From assembly GCA_002367255.1 (NCBI GenBank), contig DFBD01000099.1, forward strand, positions 1 to 10,735: a stretch of DNA of 10,735 nt, in the 5' to 3' direction. Position numbers and translations under genes: made by a program. Positions within the stretch are counted from its first letter, which is position 1; each line of letters opens with the position of its first letter. Positions 7,470-10,735 of this stretch are shown piece after piece. The stretch comes from Rhodobacterales bacterium UBA3089 (lineage in GTDB: Bacteria > Pseudomonadota > Alphaproteobacteria > Rhodobacterales > Rhodobacteraceae). The notes beneath the pieces were generated by a model. The model did not search any database, had not been told where the DNA came from, and worked only from the letters and a program-made list of their open reading frames with translations.

Positions 7470-7480
7470 TTCTACGAAAG
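7454..7480. repeat. Perfect inverted repeat spanning the dctD stop codon
   Basis: CTTTCGTA (7454-7461) and TACGAAAG (7473-7480) are perfect 8-base arms around an 11-base loop that contains the TGA of dctD. Two smaller perfect dyads overlap inside it: TTCGT-A-ACGAA (7456-7466) and GAAT-G-ATTC (7464-7472). The T-poor sequence that follows makes it a poor intrinsic terminator. It may be an mRNA 3' stem-loop for dctBD or a protein-binding site upstream of dctP. Confidence 0.5.
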
Positions 7481-7512
7481 TGTGTGAATTTTGTGACGGT
7501 CCTGTGTTCGGA

Positions 7513-7530
7513 TGTGCGGGAATTCGCACA
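7513..7530. promoter_or_regulatory. Candidate DctD operator upstream of dctP
   Basis: TGTGCGGGAATTCGCACA is a dyad with perfect 6-base arms (TGTGCG and CGCACA) and an AT-leaning centre. It resembles, from memory, the DctD upstream activating sites described in rhizobia. Its centre (7521/7522) is about 71 bases upstream of the start site predicted from the candidate promoter at 7558-7586, a normal position for an upstream activator. A weak half-site (TGTGTG, 7481-7486) lies 32 bases upstream in the same phase, about three helical turns. The dyad is seen; the DctD assignment is inferred. Confidence 0.55.
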
Positions 7531-7557
7531 GGTTTTATAGGTGTCCCGATGGGGCCT

Positions 7558-7586
7558 TTAAGATATCCCTGTAATTCAATGATAAT
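7558..7586 (+). promoter_or_regulatory. Candidate sigma-70-type promoter for dctP
   Basis: TTAAGA (7558-7563, 4 of 6 to TTGACA) and GATAAT (7581-7586, 5 of 6 to TATAAT) are separated by exactly 17 bases, in the most AT-rich part of the gap. The start site would fall near 7593, giving a leader of about 114 bases. The gap contains no GG-N10-GC arrangement on the plus strand, so a sigma-54 promoter is not supported. A weak -35 beside an activator dyad is what an activated promoter would look like. Confidence 0.4.
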
Positions 7587-7663
7587 AATGAGTATTTTTA
7601 CAAAGAAGAAATTTGGTGATTTTGGTTTTACCTGTGAGCCGTGTCTGATTTGATACCCTCAAT

Positions 7664-7681
7664 GCCACGGGTCCCCGTGGC
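7664..7681 (+). repeat. GC-rich hairpin in the dctP leader
   Basis: GCCACGGGTCCCCGTGGC is a near-continuous palindrome with 8-base arms and two central bases; as RNA it would form a stem of six or seven pairs. It ends 25 bases before the dctP ATG and 13 bases before the Shine-Dalgarno stretch GGGAGGA (7695-7701), so it leaves the ribosome site free. No T-run follows, so it is not a terminator. A 5' stem-loop protecting the dctP message is a reasonable guess. Confidence 0.5.
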
Positions 7682-7706
7682 TGTGTAACGCTATGGGAGG
7701 AATATC

Positions 7707-8708
7707 ATGCGTTTTCTTACTGCTGCTGCGATCATCGCGGCCTCTAGCTTCAGTGCCAATGCTGCACTGGCAAATTGTGATGCGGGCGAGATTGTTATCA
7801 AGTTCGCACACGTAACCAACACCGACCGTCACCCTAAAGGCATCGCGGCAACGCTGCTGGCCGAGCGCGTGAACGAAGAAATGAACGGCGTTGCTTGTAT
7901 GGAAGTGTTCCCGAACTCGACACTTTATAATGACAACCAGGTTCTGGAAGCCATGTTGCAGGGCGACGTTCAGCTGGCCGCGCCTTCGCTTTCGAAATTC
8001 GAAGCGTTTACCAAGCAGTTCCGCATTTTCGATTTGCCATTCATGTTTAAGAACATTGACGCCGTGAACGAATTCCAGCTGTCGGCTGCTGGTCAGTCGA
8101 TGCAAGATAGCATGCAACGTCGTGGTCTTCAGGGCCTTGCGTTCTGGCATAACGGCATGAAAAACATGTCTGCTAATGTTCCATTGATATTGCCAACAGA
8201 TGCAAACGGTCTGAAATTCCGTGTTCAGGCGTCTGACGTTCTGAAAGCGCAGATGGCGGCAATCGGTGGTTCGCCACAGCCGATGGCTTTCTCGGAAGTT
8301 TACGGTGCGTTGCAAACCGGCGTTGTTGATGGGCAGGAAAACACATGGTCCAACATTTATGGCAAGAAGTTCTTCGAGGTTCAGGATGGCTCGACTGCGA
8401 CTAACCACGGTATCATCGATTACCTTCTGGTGACCTCGACTGAATGGCTTGACGGTCTGGACGCTGATGTACGTGACCAGTTCATGACAATCGTTCGAGA
8501 AGTTACTGAAACACGTAACGCTGAATCTACACGTATTAACGCCGAAGCACGTGCCGCGATTGAAGCTGCCGGTGGTGTTGTTCGTGACCTGACACCTGAA
8601 CAGCGTCAGGCCTGGGTTGATGCGATGATGCCTGTTTGGGATCAGTTTGAGGGTGATGTGGGCGCAGAGAACATTGCGGCCGCGCAAGCGATTAACGCCA
8701 ACCACTAA
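7707..8708 (+). CDS. dctP: TRAP transporter substrate-binding protein DctP
   Basis: This 333-residue periplasmic receptor delivers substrate, probably a C4-dicarboxylate or another organic acid, to the DctQM permease. The signal peptide covers about residues 1-22 (hydrophobic stretch, then ALA before NCDAGE). The mature protein has KFAHVTNTDRHPKG (32-45), the FRIFDLPFMF segment (105-114), KFRVQ (170-174) with the conserved Arg172 that bridges the ligand carboxylate, and the strongly conserved FSEVYGALQTGVVDGQEN (195-212) followed by NIYGKKFFEVQ. Cys24 and Cys64 could form a disulfide. The start is secure: GGGAGGA (7695-7701) is an excellent ribosome site five bases upstream. Codon choice (CGT, GTT, GGT, few GC-ending rare codons) differs from its neighbours and suggests high expression. 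It is preceded by the putative DctD operator and promoter and followed by a terminator-like hairpin, both fitting a binding protein made in excess over its permease. Confidence 0.95.
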   Translation: MRFLTAAAIIAASSFSANAALANCDAGEIVIKFAHVTNTDRHPKGIAATLLAERVNEEMNGVACMEVFPNSTLYNDNQVLEAMLQGDVQLAAPSLSKFEAFTKQFRIFDLPFMFKNIDAVNEFQLSAAGQSMQDSMQRRGLQGLAFWHNGMKNMSANVPLILPTDANGLKFRVQASDVLKAQMAAIGGSPQPMAFSEVYGALQTGVVDGQENTWSNIYGKKFFEVQDGSTATNHGIIDYLLVTSTEWLDGLDADVRDQFMTIVREVTETRNAESTRINAEARAAIEAAGGVVRDLTPEQRQAWVDAMMPVWDQFEGDVGAENIAAAQAINANH

Positions 8709-8717
8709 GACTATATT

Positions 8718-8749
8718 CTCCGGCCTGCGCAATGTGGGCCGGAGTTTTT
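8718..8749 (+). terminator. Intercistronic terminator-like hairpin between dctP and dctQ
   Basis: CTCCGGCC (8718-8725) and GGCCGGAG (8737-8744) form a perfect 8-base GC-rich stem around an 11-base loop, followed at once by five T residues (8745-8749). This is the form of a Rho-independent terminator, located nine bases after the dctP stop and 16 bases before the dctQ start. Read-through plus protection of the dctP 3' end would give much more DctP than DctQM, a pattern known for TRAP and ABC operons. Its strength cannot be judged from sequence, because the loop is long and the T-run short. Confidence 0.8.
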
Positions 8750-8765
8750 CTGAAAGGGGGACCTC

Positions 8766-9440
8766 ATGAGCCAGCAATCAAAAATCGGCCACGTGATAAA
8801 TGAAATCGAGGAGACGGCGATAGCTATAATCCTTGGTCTGATGACGCTCATCACATTTGTTAATGTTGTGCTTCGGTACGGTTTCAATACCGGTCTGATC
8901 TGGGGGCTTGAGGTTACACTGTTCTTATTCGCATGGCTTGTTTTGCTTGGCATGAGCTATGCTGTGAAAATTACGGCGCATTTGGGGGTGGACGCGGTTA
9001 TTAACCTGTTTGCCCCAAAGACGCGCAAGGTTTTGGCGATGATCGCCGTAAGTCTGTGCATTGTTTACGCATTATTATTGTTTAAAGGCGCGTGGGATTA
9101 CTGGGCGAATTTCGCCAACCTGCCGCAAACGGATGGACGTTGGTTTCCCACGGGGTTTCAGGACAAGTTCCTTGGCCGTGCATGGTATGAAACCAACGAT
9201 ATCCCTGTTCCCGAGTGGTTGCGCTTCATTGAAGGCTGGATGAACGAGGGCGAGGAATACGAAAAGCTGCCGCGCTTCATTCCTTATGCGATCCTGCCGA
9301 TTGGTATGGGATTGCTGTTGTTCCGCTTTATTCAGGCAGCAGTTCATTTGGCGACGGGGCGACAAACCAGCCTGATCGTTAGCCACGAAGCCGAAGATGC
9401 GGTGCGCGAAGTTGCGGCCAAACGCGATGCGGAGACTTAG
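8766..9440 (+). CDS. dctQ: TRAP transporter small permease subunit DctQ
   Basis: This 224-residue inner-membrane protein is the small subunit that holds DctM in the DctPQM tripartite importer. It has four predicted transmembrane helices: about 17-37, 44-66, 87-107 and 171-192. Family signatures are FVNVVLRYGF (31-40), the Trp46/Glu49 motif leading to FLFAWLVLLG (53-62), and AHLGVD (71-76). It is longer than many DctQ proteins (commonly about 160-190 residues) because of a loop of some 60 residues between helices 3 and 4 (109-170), rich in Trp, Asp, Glu and Pro; with a cytoplasmic N-terminus this loop would face the periplasm. A charged cytoplasmic tail (205-224) follows. The ATG at 8766 has AAGGGGG (8754-8760) five bases upstream. 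The stop is three bases before dctM, so the two permease genes are cotranscribed. Confidence 0.93.
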   Translation: MSQQSKIGHVINEIEETAIAIILGLMTLITFVNVVLRYGFNTGLIWGLEVTLFLFAWLVLLGMSYAVKITAHLGVDAVINLFAPKTRKVLAMIAVSLCIVYALLLFKGAWDYWANFANLPQTDGRWFPTGFQDKFLGRAWYETNDIPVPEWLRFIEGWMNEGEEYEKLPRFIPYAILPIGMGLLLFRFIQAAVHLATGRQTSLIVSHEAEDAVREVAAKRDAET

Positions 9441-9443
9441 ATC

Positions 9444-10735
9444 ATGGATGTTGTAGTTCTATTTGTACTGGTCATCGGATTCATGCTGATCGGTGTGCCT
9501 ATTGCGGTTTCGCTGGGGCTTAGTTCCATTCTGTTCCTACTGGTGATGTCTGATACGTCGCTAGCGTCGGTTGCGCAGACGATTTTCCAGGCGATGGCGG
9601 GGCATTATACTTTGCTGGCGATTCCGTTCTTCATTCTGGCGTCCTCGTTCATGTCTACGGGGGGGGTGGCGAAGCGGATCATCCGGTTCTCGATTGCGCT
9701 GGTGGGGCATTTGCACGGCGGTATGGCGATTGCGGGCGTGGTTGCTTGTATGCTGTTCGCGGCTTTGTCCGGTTCCTCACCCGCCACGGTGGTGGCGATT
9801 GGTACGGTTGTGATCGCAGGGATGCAGCAGGTCGGCTATTCCAAAGAGTTCGGGGCGGGGATTATCGCGGTTGCCGGAACGCTCGGGATATTGATTCCAC
9901 CATCGATTGTGATGGTGGTCTATGCCTCGGCGACGGATGTGTCCGTTGGACGGATGTTCCTTGCGGGGGTTATTCCGGGGCTGTTGGCTGGCAGTATGTT
10001 GATGGTTGCGATTTACGTTTGGGCGCGGGTCAAGAACCTGCCTAAAGGCGAATGGCTTGGCTGGGGCGAGGTTCTTAGGTCTGCGCGTGATGCGGCTTGG
10101 GGCTTGTTCCTGATGGTCATTATTCTGGGCGGTATTTACGGCGGTATCTTCACACCGACCGAGGCGGCGGCGGTGGCGGCGGTCTATGCCTTCCTGATTT
10201 CGGTGTTCGTATATCGTGACATGGGGCCGTTGGCTGCCAAAGACGGTGGCGCGCCTGTTTCCCTGTTGAAAAAGCCTTGGGCGCTGGTTACCGCATGGGT
10301 TCATAAAGACACCAAGGATACGCTGTTTGATGCAGGTAAGCTGACGGTGACGCTGTTGTTTATCATCGCCAACGCACTGATCCTGAAACATGTTTTGACC
10401 GAAGAACAAATCCCGCAGCAAATCGCGGGGGCTATGCTGGACGCTGGTTTCGGTATTATTATGTTCCTGATTATTGTGAATGTTATTCTGCTGGTCGGTG
10501 GGCAATTCATGGAGCCCTCGGGCCTGATCGTTATCGTCGCCCCGCTGGTGTTCCCGATCGCGATCGAGCTGGGCGTTGACCCGATTCACCTTGGGATCAT
10601 CATGGTGGTGAACATGGAGATCGGCATGATAACGCCGCCTGTGGGGTTGAACCTGTTCGTGACCTCGGGCGTGGCGGGGATGCCGATGATGAACGTGGTG
10701 AAGGCCGCGTTGCCATGGTTGGCGATCCTGTTCGT
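9444..10735 (+). CDS. dctM: TRAP transporter large permease subunit DctM (3' end outside window)
   Basis: The reading frame stays open from ATG 9444 to the window edge (430 codons plus two bases), so the C-terminus is missing. DctM is the multi-helix membrane subunit that drives substrate import with a sodium or proton gradient. Signatures are LAIPFFILASSFM (58-70), FAALSGSSPATVVAIG (105-120), GTLGILIPPSIVMVVYA (145-161), IFTPTEAAAVAAVYAF (235-250), GGQFMEPSG (352-360) and MITPPVGLNLFVTSG (395-409). A hydrophilic loop at about 258-296 (Lys-rich, with Trp279 and Trp285) is larger than in short DctM proteins and probably cytoplasmic. The start has GGAG (9431-9434) nine bases upstream, inside the end of dctQ. 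By comparison with relatives, a few tens of residues are probably cut off. Family assignment is secure; substrate is inferred from dctB/dctD. Confidence 0.94.
   Translation, partial: MDVVVLFVLVIGFMLIGVPIAVSLGLSSILFLLVMSDTSLASVAQTIFQAMAGHYTLLAIPFFILASSFMSTGGVAKRIIRFSIALVGHLHGGMAIAGVVACMLFAALSGSSPATVVAIGTVVIAGMQQVGYSKEFGAGIIAVAGTLGILIPPSIVMVVYASATDVSVGRMFLAGVIPGLLAGSMLMVAIYVWARVKNLPKGEWLGWGEVLRSARDAAWGLFLMVIILGGIYGGIFTPTEAAAVAAVYAFLISVFVYRDMGPLAAKDGGAPVSLLKKPWALVTAWVHKDTKDTLFDAGKLTVTLLFIIANALILKHVLTEEQIPQQIAGAMLDAGFGIIMFLIIVNVILLVGGQFMEPSGLIVIVAPLVFPIAIELGVDPIHLGIIMVVNMEIGMITPPVGLNLFVTSGVAGMPMMNVVKAALPWLAILF

Noticed and set aside
7435..7653. Plus-strand open frame (72 codons) in the dctD-dctP gap with two CxxC pairs
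   Set aside because: It starts inside dctD with no ribosome site and runs through the putative operator and promoter. The cysteines are scattered and resemble no known small zinc protein. Conservation in relatives would be needed to revive it.
7679..7691. GG-N9-GC resembling a sigma-54 -24/-12 element just before dctP
   Set aside because: The spacing is nine instead of ten bases, there is no TTGC at -12, and the start site would fall almost at the Shine-Dalgarno.
7659..8777. Long minus-strand open frame (372 codons) antisense to dctP
   Set aside because: It lies wholly over dctP, which has a signal peptide, family motifs and a strong ribosome site. The antisense translation has no recognisable domain, and it is open only because of the codon pattern of dctP.
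9777..10589. Minus-strand open frame (270 codons) antisense to dctM
   Set aside because: The translation is rich in Asn, Arg, His and Gln with no domain and mirrors the hydrophobic codons of dctM; it is a shadow.
1..10735. Search for CRISPR arrays, tRNA genes, insertion sequences, toxin-antitoxin pairs and phage defence genes
   Set aside because: No spaced direct repeats, cloverleaf, terminal inverted repeats or transposase-like frames were seen. MazG here is the two-domain house-cleaning enzyme and has no mazEF next to it.

Overview
The window reads as ordinary chromosome of an alphaproteobacterium, most likely Rhodobacteraceae (roseobacter-like). The case rests on protein style and gene order: dctB-dctD next to a complete DctPQM TRAP transporter whose Q and M subunits carry the long loops I associate with that family, a FutA/FbpA-type iron-binding protein, and a palindrome like the iron box of Rhodobacterales. 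I see no rRNA, tRNA, CRISPR array, insertion sequence or phage gene. Species cannot be fixed from the sequence alone.

Left half, minus strand (46-4327). A three-gene overlapping operon is transcribed right to left: a PLP-dependent Cys/Met-metabolism enzyme, a soluble cytochrome P450, and mazG (NTP pyrophosphohydrolase). The first junction is a 4-base ATGA overlap and the second an 11-base overlap, so translation is probably coupled. Then comes a 73-base gap with two copies of a GACTAAAA-type box, the first a perfect dyad, followed by the periplasmic ferric-iron-binding protein gene. That gene probably has its own iron-regulated promoter.

Right half, plus strand (4450 to the end). It diverges from the PLP enzyme across a 122-base intergenic region. 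dctB (membrane sensor kinase) and dctD (NtrC-family response regulator) overlap by ATGA. A 237-base regulatory gap follows, then dctP (periplasmic dicarboxylate-binding protein), an intercistronic terminator-like hairpin, dctQ (small permease) and dctM (large permease, cut by the window edge). DctB would sense C4-dicarboxylates and phosphorylate DctD, which would activate dctPQM.

The main point of interest is the wiring of that circuit. DctD has intact receiver, Walker A, Walker B, arginine-finger-region and HTH segments, but the GAFTGA loop that contacts sigma-54 is missing, with about ten residues deleted. The dctD-dctP gap has no -24/-12 (GG-N10-GC) element. It does have a perfect TGTGCG-N6-CGCACA dyad placed about 70 bases upstream of a plausible sigma-70-type promoter. 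Together these suggest a DctD that activates the housekeeping RNA polymerase, as reported for Rhodobacter capsulatus NtrC.
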